A DNA stretch of 64,000 nucleotides, from the NCBI RefSeq assembly GCF_028771845.1, contig NZ_CP118270.1, positions 6,262,001 to 6,326,000 on the forward strand. Reading direction: 5' to 3'. The DNA is from Paenibacillus marchantiae. GTDB lineage: Bacteria > Bacillota > Bacilli > Paenibacillales > Paenibacillaceae. The stretch's first letter is position 1. Every line of letters begins with the position of its first letter. Below, one piece after another: positions 51,026 to 61,094 of this stretch. The position numbers and the translations under genes are program-made. Below the pieces are notes generated by a model. It was not told where the DNA came from, ran no database searches, and saw nothing but the letters and a program-made list of their open reading frames with translations.

Positions 51026-51895
51026 TTAACCTTTGACAGCACCAACCATGGCTCCCTTGACGAAATACTTCTGTACGAACGGATAGATGACCAGAATTGG
51101 CAGCGTTGAGACCATAATGGTCGCATACTTAAGCGATTCCTCAACCACCAAGTTATCACCCCCAATGGATGTTACGTCGCCTGAGCTTGCGCTGCCGGCC
51201 AACACGAGATTACGCAGCAGCACCTGGAGCGGAAACAAATCGGGAGACCGTAGATAGAGCAGCGGAAAGATAAAGTTGTTCCACATACCCACGGCATAGA
51301 ACAGGGCAATCGTGGCAAAGGATGCCTTGGACAGCGGTACAATAATACGGATGAAGATTCCAATATCGTTCAAACCGTCCATCCGTCCCGATTCCTCCAG
51401 CTCTTTGGGGATGCCTGAGAAGAACGTGCGCATCAGAATGAGGTTCCAGGTGCTAACTGCACCCGGGAGAACCATGCCCCATACGGTATCCACCAGATTC
51501 AGAGAACGGACCACCAGGAAGGTCGGAATCATCCCGCCGCTGAAGAACATCGTAATTACAATCAAGACCGTGAAACTATTACGCAGTGCCATGTCTTTTC
51601 TGGACAAAGCGTAGGCTCCGGTGGAGGTGACCACCAGTGAGATCAGTGTGCCAAGCACGGTGTAAATGATCGTATTTCGGTAAGCCGTCCAGATTTGCGG
51701 ATCGCCCAGCACCAATTTGTACATGCTCAGATTAAAGCCCTTGGGCCAGAAGGAAATATTGTTTTGGATGACGTTTACGTTGCTGCTGAGGGAAACCGCC
51801 AGCATATGAAGGAACGGATAGAGTGTGACTACCACAACGAACAGGAGAATCAGCGATGCCACAACGTTAAACCAGGAAAATCGGAGTGAGTTCAC
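51026..51895 (-). CDS. Carbohydrate ABC permease (LplC/YtcP type)
   Basis: From GTG 51895 (AGAGGTG upstream) the protein has 289 residues. The frame is open 11 codons further upstream without better signals. It has six membrane segments and the EAA loop EESGRMDGLNDIGIFIRIIV near residues 180-200, and ends in FVKGAMVGAVKG, the LplC-type tail. It works with the permease encoded 14 bases upstream and the binding lipoprotein downstream. No ATPase gene is in the operon. Confidence 0.93.
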   Translation of the reverse strand: MNSLRFSWFNVVASLILLFVVVVTLYPFLHMLAVSLSSNVNVIQNNISFWPKGFNLSMYKLVLGDPQIWTAYRNTIIYTVLGTLISLVVTSTGAYALSRKDMALRNSFTVLIVITMFFSGGMIPTFLVVRSLNLVDTVWGMVLPGAVSTWNLILMRTFFSGIPKELEESGRMDGLNDIGIFIRIIVPLSKASFATIALFYAVGMWNNFIFPLLYLRSPDLFPLQVLLRNLVLAGSASSGDVTSIGGDNLVVEESLKYATIMVSTLPILVIYPFVQKYFVKGAMVGAVKG

Positions 51896-51908
51896 GCCAC
51901 ACCTCTTT

Positions 51909-52877
51909 CTACCATAGACTGGTCTCACTTAATCGGCGGCTGAGCCAGTTGGCCGTATAGATGAATATCAGACTGATGACACCCATGAACAAATCAATGG
52001 ACGCACCATAGCTGAAATTCCCCTGTACCATGCCTACCCTGTAGACATACGTGCTGATAATATCCGCCGTATCGTAGATCGCCGGATTCTGCATCAGGAA
52101 GACTTTCTCGAATCCGATCTCCAGCACTTTGCCGATATTTAGAATCAATGTAATGACGATCGCGGGAGATATACCGGGCAGTGTAACATGCCAGATTTTG
52201 CGCAATCGGCTTGCTCCGTCCATATCCGCGGCTTCATACAATTGCGGATCGATGGCCGTCAGCGCGGCCAGATAAATAATGGTCTCCCAGCCGATATGCT
52301 GCCAGATTTCTGACAGGACATAGATGCCCCGGAACAGCCCCGGCTCATTCATGAAATTAATCGGTCCAATGCCGATACCTGCCAGCAAATTGTTAATCAG
52401 TCCTCCGGTTGGGGACAGAAACATAATCACCATACTCGCCACAATTACATTTGAGATGAAATGCGGCAGATAGCTGACCGTCTGTACAAAACGCTTGAAT
52501 GCTGCCCTTCGCACCTCATTCAGCAGAATGGCCAGCAAGATTGGGGCTGGAAAGCCGAACACCAGCTTATACAGTCCCAGCAGAAACGTATTCTTCATCA
52601 GCGGCCAAAAATCGGGATTCTCCAGAAACATCCGGTAATATTTGAATCCCACCCAATCACTCGCCCAAATTCCTTTAAACAGATTGTAATCCTTGAACGT
52701 GATGACCAGACCAAACATCGGCGCATAGCGGAAGATCAAATAATACAGGAGGCATGGCAGGAATAGCAGCCATAGCGCCTTGTTCCTGTTCCAGGTTCTG
52801 ATCAAACGCGACTTCCGCCGAGGCGGCCGGTGCGCTTCCTTTTGCAGTGTGCGTTGCGTTACGCTAGCATCAGCCAT
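51909..52877 (-). CDS. Carbohydrate ABC permease (LplB type)
   Basis: The preferred start is the ATG at 52877, seven bases after GAGGGGG, giving 322 residues. An ATG two codons earlier is too close to the ribosome site. The protein has six membrane segments and the LplB markers YYLIFRYAPMFGLVITFKDY, WVGFKYYRMFL, and QLYEAADMDGASRLRKIWHV as the EAA loop. It is the first gene of the minus-strand GlcNAc operon. The divergent AraC gene starts 265 bases to its right across a cre-like site. Confidence 0.93.
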   Translation of the reverse strand: MADASVTQRTLQKEAHRPPRRKSRLIRTWNRNKALWLLFLPCLLYYLIFRYAPMFGLVITFKDYNLFKGIWASDWVGFKYYRMFLENPDFWPLMKNTFLLGLYKLVFGFPAPILLAILLNEVRRAAFKRFVQTVSYLPHFISNVIVASMVIMFLSPTGGLINNLLAGIGIGPINFMNEPGLFRGIYVLSEIWQHIGWETIIYLAALTAIDPQLYEAADMDGASRLRKIWHVTLPGISPAIVITLILNIGKVLEIGFEKVFLMQNPAIYDTADIISTYVYRVGMVQGNFSYGASIDLFMGVISLIFIYTANWLSRRLSETSLW

Positions 52878-52978
52878 CGGCATGCCCCCTCTTGCTTAGA
52901 TGAGTTAATTCGACTTGTATGTCAGCTAACTTAACCTGGAATTCCTGGGTTCGTATTCGAATTATAGCTATAAACCTT

Positions 52979-52994
52979 TAGAAAGCGCTATCTA
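52979..52994. promoter_or_regulatory. cre-like site between AraC gene and GlcNAc operon
   Basis: TAGAAAGCGCTATCTA contains the AAAGCGCT core of a CcpA-binding cre site with mismatches at the outermost positions. It lies 102 bases before the operon. Control by carbon catabolite repression is inferred. Confidence 0.45.
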
Positions 52995-53141
52995 CATGTT
53001 ATATAACTTTTCGCCTTTACTCCTTTTTTCCAGATATCCGCGTATAATTCAGTAAAAGTGTATATTGTTTGTGTCAGATTTATGCCGCTATGATAGGATT
53101 AGCCACTCGATCCAGGGCTGTACTCAAGGGGGAATGTCATA

Positions 53142-55427
53142 ATGAAGGGACTGCTTACAAGCAAATTTGCGCTGAATGGACTGTTTGTCAAGCTAATGCT
53201 GAGCTTCCTCAGTGTCATCCTGATTTTGGCTTCATTTAATCTGTTCTCCCATCTGTACTTAAGCAACAAGGTCTATCAGGAGATGGTCAGACAAAATGAA
53301 CTAGGCCTTGCGCAGACCGTTGAAGGGTATGAGAATCATTTCCGACTGACCCAGAACATGATTCTGGCCCTCACTCAATCGGATACCTGGACAGCCAACC
53401 TGGGCATTTTGAGCCATATTAAGGAGAACCGCCGTTACGATATTCCCGCAGAGGTGAAGTCGGACCTCTCCACGCTGTACGCCAATCCTTTTCTGCATAT
53501 CGACAATTTCATTCTCTATTTCAAGCAAGAAGACTATGTACTGGAGAAGGAAGGTCTTAGCAGTGCCAGCGATATGTTCGGTAAATATTATTATAGTAAA
53601 GAATATCCTCCGGATTACTGGAAAACGCAAACGATGAACAACCAGTTCCTGAAAGTAATGCCTGCCGCAGCTTTTACGGAAAATACCCTTCACTCGTCCC
53701 GCTCCCTCGGTCAACTGATGCCGGTCATGATGAAAGCCATTCCTTACGAAGATGTGTACGGCATTGTTATGCTGGATCCACAACGTATGCAGGACACATA
53801 TGGCGATGCCGCTAATAATCCGTTCTACATTCTGGACAACGAGGGACGCCTGCTTTTTACTACGAAGGAGGGGGAACTGCAGAATCCGCAGCTACCTGCA
53901 GACGGAAGCAAACATGAACGTATTGGGGATCAGTATTACTTCTATGAAAAAGGTAAACAAACCGGGTTTACTTATGTCCGGGTCACTCAGGCCGCGGTAA
54001 TCGCCGCGGAAATGCGCGGCATGCAGCTGCTGCTGGCTTTTCTGCTTGGCGCTGCTGTACTAATTAGCGTGCTCTCCTCCCTGTTTTTCAGTATAAGATT
54101 AAACCAGCCACTCCAACGTCTTATTGCCGCTCTGGACCGAAATCCGGACAGCGGACCAGACAAATGGAGCAGTGTAAAAGAATTCGCCATGATCGGCGAC
54201 CGCCTGAGCTCTATTCTGGAGAATAACCGTTATATTCAAAGCGACCTTGCGCAGAAGAACTCTCTCGTACGCCAGTACGCTTATATCCATAAAGTAAAAA
54301 ATATACCGCTCAGCTCCTATCTGGCGGAGCTTGAGGATGCCCAGCAATCCGAGCAGCCTTATGTCTCCATTCTGTTCAAGGTAGGCTTCAAATTCCAGCC
54401 GGATGAATTCGGGCAACATACCCTGTTATTATGGAAGCTGATTCAGAGCCTGTTTACCAGTAGCAAAACCAATAGCGTGGCCATTCAGCCCGAGCAGGAC
54501 CAACTGCTCTTGCTGCTGTTCGATCCAGGTCCACAGAGTGGTATTCTTCAAGCGCTCGATACACTGAAGGAGTTGCTGGCTGTCGAGGAAACCCTTTATC
54601 TGACCATTGCGGTAAGTCCGGTGTATTCCGGAGAAATTCCGTTTACCGATGCGTACAGCAATCTGTCCATGCTGTTAAAAGAGCGCAGGCTGAATGGGGA
54701 GACACAAGTTATTGTGGAGCCGCGTGCTTCTTCGTCAAATGCCTTCCATGTGAAGGTCACTTATGGGGAGGAACTGCACAACCTGCTGCAATCCGGCAAT
54801 GAAGAGGCCGTATTCGCTTGGCTGGATCGCCAGCTGGAGCAACTGCAGCACAAGGATGCGGCCGCAGAAGACTTCCGCACCTTTGCCATCGGTGCAGTCG
54901 AACAGATCAGCAAGACGGTGATGAAGCTGAATTTGACGAACATCGAATCCGAGCTTCGCTCTTCTCCTCCGGGAGAGGCATTTGCTGGTTTCCATTCCAT
55001 GCAGCAATACAGGGAATGGCTTCAGGCGTTGGCTCAACCGGTACTTGCGGCAGTACGCAGCCAGCTGGAAACGCGTGATCCGGTTATCACCTTTGTGCTG
55101 GACTACCTGGATCATCATTATGGGGAAGACATTAATTTGAATATCGTCGCCGACAAGTTGAATTTAACATCGGGGTACCTCTCCAGTATTTTCAAGGAAA
55201 AGACTAACATCAACTTCAGCGAATATCTGAACAATCTGCGGGTTGAGCGGGCCAAAGAACTGCTTGTGAATGTAGATCTGCGAATTCAGGACATTGCGAC
55301 ACAGGTCGGCTATCAAAATGTGAATTCGTTCATCCGCATGTTCAAGCGTCGATACGGGCTGACCCCCGGAGAATACCGCAAGCGTCATGCGGGTGATGAG
55401 CCATTCATCTCCTCCAGCCATGGCTAA
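53142..55427 (+). CDS. Membrane-bound AraC-family regulator (YesN-like)
   Basis: The 761-residue protein has one membrane helix near residues 14-36, a large extracellular sensor region (about 37-285) and a second helix near 288-310 (LLLAFLLGAAVLISVLSSLF). A HAMP-like segment (LNQPLQRLIAALDRNPD), a long middle domain and a C-terminal AraC HTH pair follow (about 655-755: DINLNIVADKLNLTSGYLSS, then NVNSFIRMFKRRYGLTPGEY). It is likely to sense extracellular GlcNAc oligosaccharides, directly or through the binding protein, and to activate the divergent operon. GGGGGA precedes the ATG. Confidence 0.93.
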   Translation: MKGLLTSKFALNGLFVKLMLSFLSVILILASFNLFSHLYLSNKVYQEMVRQNELGLAQTVEGYENHFRLTQNMILALTQSDTWTANLGILSHIKENRRYDIPAEVKSDLSTLYANPFLHIDNFILYFKQEDYVLEKEGLSSASDMFGKYYYSKEYPPDYWKTQTMNNQFLKVMPAAAFTENTLHSSRSLGQLMPVMMKAIPYEDVYGIVMLDPQRMQDTYGDAANNPFYILDNEGRLLFTTKEGELQNPQLPADGSKHERIGDQYYFYEKGKQTGFTYVRVTQAAVIAAEMRGMQLLLAFLLGAAVLISVLSSLFFSIRLNQPLQRLIAALDRNPDSGPDKWSSVKEFAMIGDRLSSILENNRYIQSDLAQKNSLVRQYAYIHKVKNIPLSSYLAELEDAQQSEQPYVSILFKVGFKFQPDEFGQHTLLLWKLIQSLFTSSKTNSVAIQPEQDQLLLLLFDPGPQSGILQALDTLKELLAVEETLYLTIAVSPVYSGEIPFTDAYSNLSMLLKERRLNGETQVIVEPRASSSNAFHVKVTYGEELHNLLQSGNEEAVFAWLDRQLEQLQHKDAAAEDFRTFAIGAVEQISKTVMKLNLTNIESELRSSPPGEAFAGFHSMQQYREWLQALAQPVLAAVRSQLETRDPVITFVLDYLDHHYGEDINLNIVADKLNLTSGYLSSIFKEKTNINFSEYLNNLRVERAKELLVNVDLRIQDIATQVGYQNVNSFIRMFKRRYGLTPGEYRKRHAGDEPFISSSHG

Positions 55428-55461
55428 CCAGATGTGAGCGGGCAAGAACCGAAGATTGTAA

Positions 55462-55500
55462 ATACACAAACGCCCGCTTCGGAGGCGGGCATTTGTGTAT
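55462..55500. terminator. Hairpin between AraC gene and LRR gene
   Basis: ATACACAAACGCCCGC pairs with GCGGGCATTTGTGTAT (one mismatch) around a short loop, giving a very stable bidirectional stem without a long T-run. Confidence 0.7.
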
Positions 55501-55503
55501 GGT

Positions 55504-56529
55504 CTACATTAGAATTTTGGACAGGTGCACAAGAGCCATTGAAGGAATTCGCTGTTCTTCAGGAATTTGTTCATAGAGCAGGTGCCCTTTCCCCGCTTCA
55601 ATCATTTGTTGGCGCATAGTAGCAATACGACCCTTACTGTGATCAATAAAACGAAAATCCACCTGTCGCAAACTTTGCATTTCGGTCAAACGTTCAAATG
55701 ACTCAGCCTTGATCCCCTTATGTATCTCTTTCAGTTCCAGCACCTCCAATTGATTCGCAGTCCACAGGTTCTCAATCTCTTGCAGAGACTTCATGAAATC
55801 CAGTTCAAGCTGCCGCAGATTTTTCATGTGCGAGAAGTCGCACAACCGCTCAATCTTGGGAAGCGAAAGGTGCAGAAAGACCAGATGATGTAATGCCCCC
55901 ACTGCATCGATCTCGGTCAGATTCTTTACTGACGATAATCTCAGCATACGGATATTCGAATCAGCCAGTACTTCGAGTGAACCAGTCAATGTACAGTGAT
56001 CGAGAGCCAAATATTCGATAAATGGCAAGTCTACAACAAATTCAAGCTGATCAATGTCACAGTTCAAGACGAGGGTACTCAACCGAATGCAGTCCTCAAT
56101 CGGCGAGATATCGGGAAATTTCCCGCTAAGTGCGAGGTAATTCAAGTATTTGTAATTCCGGATGAAGTTTAGGTTTTGCTTTTTGGGTGAGCGAATGTTC
56201 AGAAACTCCATCTTTTGCAGCGCACTCAATATACTCAAATCTTGTGTTTGCTTGAGATCCAGCTGCAAAGCGGTGACATGTTTTAAACCAGCAAGTGCCT
56301 CCAGAAACTCTTCTGAATACCGCCCCTTCACATCTGTATTGGACACATTTAAAATCAAATCGGGTCGTTTGGCAAACACATGTTCATCCAGTGTTCGCAG
56401 ATCATGCATCTCGTCCAGCCCGACAACAAAGCTAATCGTAGCCCTGTTCCGCAGTTGTACGATAGCCTTGTCCATTTTATCCTCGTTCCAGGGAACTCCA
56501 CTCATCGAAGCGGCCCACGGTTCGTTCAT
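55504..56529 (-). CDS. Leucine-rich-repeat protein, cytosolic
   Basis: The 341-residue protein has GGAGGG before its ATG. From about residue 55 to 300 it consists of roughly ten repeats with spaced Leu (for example LKHVTALQLDLKQTQDLSIL, FLNIRSPKKQNLNFIRNY, IEYLALDHCTLTGSLEVLA, FLHLSLPKIERLCDFSHM), a bacterial SDS22-like or internalin-like LRR fold. There is no signal peptide or anchor. Such proteins mediate protein binding, and a partner cannot be named. It stands alone and is convergent with the AraC gene. Confidence 0.8.
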   Translation of the reverse strand: MNEPWAASMSGVPWNEDKMDKAIVQLRNRATISFVVGLDEMHDLRTLDEHVFAKRPDLILNVSNTDVKGRYSEEFLEALAGLKHVTALQLDLKQTQDLSILSALQKMEFLNIRSPKKQNLNFIRNYKYLNYLALSGKFPDISPIEDCIRLSTLVLNCDIDQLEFVVDLPFIEYLALDHCTLTGSLEVLADSNIRMLRLSSVKNLTEIDAVGALHHLVFLHLSLPKIERLCDFSHMKNLRQLELDFMKSLQEIENLWTANQLEVLELKEIHKGIKAESFERLTEMQSLRQVDFRFIDHSKGRIATMRQQMIEAGKGHLLYEQIPEEQRIPSMALVHLSKILM

Positions 56530-56710
56530 TACTGGTCACCCTCCAATTCTCTGATACTTATCCATGTCTAGCTTTCCTTTAATTGTAAATCAAGAAGAGT
56601 ACATTGAGAAGTCGAATACACATTCCGTGGTTACTTATCACCTGAAAACTCTGCTATAATACCTCCAAGTGTTATTCCCCAAGGGGAGATCAGGATGGAG
56701 GATAATCATC

Positions 56711-57895
56711 ATGAAGTTTGCTAAACGTATGGAACATTTCAGTGAGGGGATATTCACACGTTTGCTGGAAATCAAGAGGCAACGACTGGAGAATGGAGAA
56801 CCTGTCATCGATCTAAGTGTAGGCACACCCAATATTCCCCCGGCCCAACATATCATGACGGCTTTATGCGAGGCAGCAGCAGATGCTTCAAACTATACAT
56901 ATGCTGTAAATGATCAGAGCGAATTGCTGCAAGCAGTCAGTGAATGGTACAAGCGCCGTTACCATGTTGAACTGAATCCGAAAACCCAAATTTGCTCCTT
57001 GCTTGGATCACAGGAAGGTCTCGCCCACATCTCTTTGGCGATCGTTGATGAAGGAGATCTGGTTCTTGTACCCGATCCTTGTTATCCGGTCTTTGCTGAT
57101 GGACCTCTACTTGCAGGAGCCGAGCTGTATTATATGCCCCAAAAAGAAGAACATGGATATGTTATTCAACTTCAGGACATTCCTGAAGCTGTTGCGCGCA
57201 AAGCAAAATTCATGCTTGTATCCTATCCCAACAATCCCACGACAGCAATGGCTCCCGATCAGTTCTATCTGGATCTAATTGATTTTGCCAAGAAATATGA
57301 CATTATCGTTCTTCATGACAATGCATACAGCGAACTAGTGTTCGATGGGAAAACGTGCGGTAGTTTCCTTGCTTATCCCGGGGCGATGGATGTCGGCATT
57401 GAATTCAACTCGTTATCCAAAACCTATGGATTGGCTGGGGCACGAATCGGCTTTTGTGTGGGGAACCCGGATGTGGTATCTGTGCTTAAAAAGTTGAAAT
57501 CCAACATGGATTACGGCATGTTTCTTCCGATTCAGAAGGCAGCCATTGCTGCAATCACAGGGGATCAGAGTGAAGTTGAGCGGGTCAGAGATATCTACGA
57601 GGAGCGCAGAGATATTCTTTGCGAAGGATTCAGCAACCTCGGTTGGCATATTGCCAAACCCGAAGCCAGCATGTTCATCTGGAGTCGGATTCCAGACCAC
57701 TACGATACCTCAGAGCAGTTTGCCATGGATCTGGTTACACAAGCGGGTGTAATCGTAACGCCTGGGAGTGCATTCGGACCTTCGGGTGAAGGATATGTGA
57801 GATTCGCTTTGGTTCAGGATAAAGAGACGTTGCAGCAAGCGATCCTATCGGTAGATAACAGTGGAATGCTAAGAGAAAAAACAACGAAGTTATAA
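56711..57895 (+). CDS. Class I/II aminotransferase (LL-DAP/aspartate aminotransferase-like)
   Basis: From ATG 56711 (GGAGGA upstream) the enzyme has 394 residues. It begins MKFAKRMEHFSEGIFTRLLE and has VGTPNIPPAQH in the arm, YPNNPT (172-177), DNAYSEL with the pyridine-nitrogen Asp (203) and the PLP lysine Lys237 in SLSKTYGLAGARIGF. This pattern is that of LL-diaminopimelate and related aminotransferases common in Bacilli. It transfers amino groups between an amino acid and a keto acid in the cytosol. The exact substrate cannot be decided here. It is a single gene. Confidence 0.92.
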   Translation: MKFAKRMEHFSEGIFTRLLEIKRQRLENGEPVIDLSVGTPNIPPAQHIMTALCEAAADASNYTYAVNDQSELLQAVSEWYKRRYHVELNPKTQICSLLGSQEGLAHISLAIVDEGDLVLVPDPCYPVFADGPLLAGAELYYMPQKEEHGYVIQLQDIPEAVARKAKFMLVSYPNNPTTAMAPDQFYLDLIDFAKKYDIIVLHDNAYSELVFDGKTCGSFLAYPGAMDVGIEFNSLSKTYGLAGARIGFCVGNPDVVSVLKKLKSNMDYGMFLPIQKAAIAAITGDQSEVERVRDIYEERRDILCEGFSNLGWHIAKPEASMFIWSRIPDHYDTSEQFAMDLVTQAGVIVTPGSAFGPSGEGYVRFALVQDKETLQQAILSVDNSGMLREKTTKL

Positions 57896-57925
57896 CACAA
57901 ATGAAAAAAAGCTATCATAATAAAA

Positions 57926-58000
57926 TATCCCCTCTAGGTAAGCAGTGAGAAAAGAGAACATGTCTACATGAACTCAACACTGAAAACCAGAGGGGATTTT
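57926..58000. terminator. Bidirectional terminator between aminotransferase gene and fhuB
   Basis: ATCCCCTCTAGG pairs with CCAGAGGGGAT across a long loop that itself contains CAGTG/CACTG pairing. ATTTTTTATTT follows on plus and ATATTTTATT on minus. Confidence 0.75.
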
Positions 58001-58019
58001 TTATTTAAGGATCGAATGT

Positions 58020-60068
58020 TTAAGCTGATTTGCGCCAGTTGGAACGATACATTAAATAAAGGAAATACGGCGTTCCAATGATTGCAATTAACAATCCGGA
58101 TGGAATCTCGGTTGGTGCCATAATGGTCCTTCCGATTGTATCCGCCAGCACCAGCATCACTGCACCGACCAAAGCCGACAGAAACATCGACCGTCTTAAC
58201 TTGTTTCCCGTCAACAGACGGACCATATGTGGGGCAATTAGCCCGATAAATCCAACCGTTCCCACACAGGCGACTGCACCTGCGGCAAGCAAAACACCAA
58301 CGGTCATAGCCAGCAGACGCGTCCGACGAACACTCAAGCCAAGACCGGAAGCACTATTATCGTCGAATACCAACAGTTCGAATCTTCGCGCCAGCCACCA
58401 CGCAAGCGGGATCAAAATCAACAGGAACACCCCAATGATCTTCACTTGATCCCACGTACGTGCATAAGTACTGCCTGTTAGCCAGATAAAACCGCTACTG
58501 CCATATACAGCGCCGCGAACAATCAGAACCTGAATGCCTGCGCCTGCAATTGCAGACATGGCGATACCCAGCAATACAACTGCGGAAGGATTGAGACCCT
58601 TCTTCCAGGACAAAGAGAATACGACTGCTGCAGCGAGCCCTGCCCCAACAATCGCCGCTATAGGCAGCAAGAACACCGGAAGACCAGGCCATAGGATGAT
58701 GACCATCATCGCACCCAAGCCTGCGCCTGACGATACGCCCACGATGGACGCGTCAGCAAGCGGGTTGCGAACGGCCATCTGAATAAGCACACCGCTGATC
58801 GCCAGCGCAGCACCTGCACCTGCGGCGACAAGAGTTCGCGGAATGCGAAGCTGCACAATGGCCGAGTATAGCCCATCCGATTGAAACAGGCTTGGCAGAA
58901 GATCAGCCATTGGAATGCGCATCCCGCCAAACATCGTACTAAGGAGAACCAATGCTAACGTTAGTACCGTAAAGATAATAGCAATAGGGCCGAATGCCCA
59001 GCGACGCGAACGTGCTCCTGTGCTCATTGAGGTAGACATGCCTGATCCATTTGCTGCCTTCATGCGTGTAAGTACAAGCCAGATTAGCCATGGTGCACCA
59101 ATGATTGCCATCACGGCCCCTGTCGGCAACTCCAGACTGGAGTTATGAACCATCTTGGCAAGTACGTCTGCACCGACTAGCAGTGCTGCGCCCCACAAGA
59201 AAACACCAGGCAATAACAATCGATTTGAACGAATTCCACTCAATCGAACCAGATGAGGTGCCACCAAACCCACAAAGCCAATTGGCCCAATTACACTGAC
59301 AATGACCGCAGCCAGCAACACAGCAATAATTAACCCCGTGGCACGGGCCATGCCTACTTTTTGCCCGAGTGAGGAAGCAGTTGATTCATCCAGTTCCAAC
59401 ATATCCCACTGCCGGGATAAAACCAGGGCAACGATCGTAATTCCAATGACCCAAGGCCATGCGTAAATTACACCGCTCCAGTCATTCTGAACAAGTGTTC
59501 CTGATCCCCATAGAAATAATGCCTGAGTCTCCTGAGAGAAGAAAATATGCAGCGCGCTTGTAAAAGAACCAAGTACCATCGATACAATCATGCCAGAGAG
59601 CGCAAGTCGCACTGGACTTGACGTTCTCCCCCCGCCCATGAAGTAGGCTGCGGCAGCTGCCAGTAATCCACCGAGTACGGCGAAAAGGAAAGGCGATTGC
59701 TGCATCAAGCCTGGGAAAAAAATCGTTCCCAACACCACGACAAAATAGGCCCCCGCATTGATGCCGAGTGTGTCCGATGCCGCGAGCGGATTGCGTGTAA
59801 TGGTCTGTAACAACGAACCAGCAACAGCAAGCGCCCCTCCAGCGAGTATACCGATTACTGTTCGCGGCATGCGCAGATCCCAGATCATATTATGTTCCAG
59901 TGTGTCCTGCCTGCCCATAAGTGAATCTACAACCGTATGGAGTGGAATTGAAGCTTCTCCATAACACAGGCTTACAAAAAAAAGCACGATGAGAGCGGTT
60001 AGACCGCCCCCATAAATGCTTAATGTACGCCAGTTAAACACTGGTCGGGAATGTTGGACCGAACTCAT
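58020..60068 (-). CDS. fhuB: Fused FhuB-type iron-hydroxamate ABC permease
   Basis: The 682-residue protein is a tandem fusion of two FecCD-type permease halves (about 15-335 and 355-680). Each half has its own TVIGILAGGALAVAGSLLQ or TLVAAGAGAALAISGVLIQ segment and GFVGLVAPHLVRL or GFIGLIAPHMVRL block. It is thus double the size of the permease at 16911-18020 and needs no partner. It overlaps the binding-protein gene by four bases and works with it. Hydroxamate siderophores are the likely cargo. An ATPase gene is missing from the operon. Confidence 0.93.
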   Translation of the reverse strand: MSSVQHSRPVFNWRTLSIYGGGLTALIVLFFVSLCYGEASIPLHTVVDSLMGRQDTLEHNMIWDLRMPRTVIGILAGGALAVAGSLLQTITRNPLAASDTLGINAGAYFVVVLGTIFFPGLMQQSPFLFAVLGGLLAAAAAYFMGGGRTSSPVRLALSGMIVSMVLGSFTSALHIFFSQETQALFLWGSGTLVQNDWSGVIYAWPWVIGITIVALVLSRQWDMLELDESTASSLGQKVGMARATGLIIAVLLAAVIVSVIGPIGFVGLVAPHLVRLSGIRSNRLLLPGVFLWGAALLVGADVLAKMVHNSSLELPTGAVMAIIGAPWLIWLVLTRMKAANGSGMSTSMSTGARSRRWAFGPIAIIFTVLTLALVLLSTMFGGMRIPMADLLPSLFQSDGLYSAIVQLRIPRTLVAAGAGAALAISGVLIQMAVRNPLADASIVGVSSGAGLGAMMVIILWPGLPVFLLPIAAIVGAGLAAAVVFSLSWKKGLNPSAVVLLGIAMSAIAGAGIQVLIVRGAVYGSSGFIWLTGSTYARTWDQVKIIGVFLLILIPLAWWLARRFELLVFDDNSASGLGLSVRRTRLLAMTVGVLLAAGAVACVGTVGFIGLIAPHMVRLLTGNKLRRSMFLSALVGAVMLVLADTIGRTIMAPTEIPSGLLIAIIGTPYFLYLMYRSNWRKSA

Positions 60069-61060
60069 TGGGTAATCGCTCCAACAACCCCGTCAACCAG
60101 AGCTTTGGACGAGATAGGTCCACCAAACGTCCATGTTGTGCTATCCAGTTGATAAGTGCGTTTATCTTTGACAAAATTTAGACCTTTCCATACTGAATTG
60201 TCTTTCATTGCTGTGCCAAAAACGTCATCATCCGGTTGTGTGATGTAGATGAAGTTGCTGTCCTGAACAGCAGGCAAGGATTCAATACCCACCGTTGAGA
60301 AGCCATATCCTTCAATCTTGTCCGGCTGCCAGTCGTTAACCAGTCCAACCTTCGCCAACGTGCCAATTACGACAGCGTTATCGGTAAACATGCGAAGACT
60401 TGCTGCATTTTGATACGTAAATGCTTGTGTCAGTACATAATGGAATTCCGATTTGTCGGCAGCAGCAAGTTTATCTTTGGCTTCTGTATAGTGCTGATCG
60501 AGTTCATCGAGTACCTTCTTCGCTTGGTCTTCTTTTCCAAGAGCAACCGCGATATTGTTGAACGTTTCCGTCATTTTGTCATAATTATAGCCATCACCCG
60601 TATACAGGTCATATTCAAGCGTTGGTGCAATGGCATTGAGCTGATCATAGATATTCGAATTGGAATTGGCGATAATCAAATCCGGCTTCAAAGCTGCAAT
60701 CGCCTCCAGATTTGGCTCGTCACGTGTTCCAACATCCGTCACCGTGTCATCCAAAGCTGCTTCGGGAGTCACATAGACTTTATAGTTGGCGTTATCTGCA
60801 CTACCTACTGGCTGAACACCCAGTGCTACTACATCTTCCGTATATGTCCATTCCAGTGTAACAACTCTCTTAGCTGGTTTGTCCAGTTTAAGCTCTCCAC
60901 CACTATGTTTAACTGTAACAGGACCTGCTGTCTCTTCAGTCGGCGTGCTGCCGGAAGAGGCATTTTCATTTGTATCTGTTGTGCTGCTGGCTTTACCGCA
61001 ACCTGTCAGAGCAAGCGCCAAAACCGTCAGCAATAAAAATCCGTTTAAGCTTTTTTTCAT
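60065..61060 (-). CDS. FhuD-like siderophore-binding lipoprotein
   Basis: The 331-residue protein has GGAGAAG before its ATG and a lipoprotein signal ending in ALTGC (Cys21), then a Ser/Thr/Glu linker. The mature part has the metal-chelate binding fold: KPAKRVVTLEWTYTEDVVAL, TDVGTRDEPNLEAIAALKPD, a long backbone helix (DQAKKVLDELDQHYTEAKDK) and IESLPAVQDSNFIYI in the C-lobe. It feeds FhuB, whose gene overlaps it. A Fur box 35 bases before the start implies iron control. The frame is intact, unlike that of the other siderophore-binding gene in this window. Confidence 0.94.
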   Translation of the reverse strand: MKKSLNGFLLLTVLALALTGCGKASSTTDTNENASSGSTPTEETAGPVTVKHSGGELKLDKPAKRVVTLEWTYTEDVVALGVQPVGSADNANYKVYVTPEAALDDTVTDVGTRDEPNLEAIAALKPDLIIANSNSNIYDQLNAIAPTLEYDLYTGDGYNYDKMTETFNNIAVALGKEDQAKKVLDELDQHYTEAKDKLAAADKSEFHYVLTQAFTYQNAASLRMFTDNAVVIGTLAKVGLVNDWQPDKIEGYGFSTVGIESLPAVQDSNFIYITQPDDDVFGTAMKDNSVWKGLNFVKDKRTYQLDSTTWTFGGPISSKALVDGVVGAITQ

Positions 61061-61094
61061 ATCCTACTTCTCCCCTATTTATATGTATTTATAT

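Noticed and set aside
57931..58000. Possible riboswitch or small RNA before fhuB
   Set aside because: It lies at the 3' ends of two convergent genes, and the pairing with T-runs is better explained as a bidirectional terminator.
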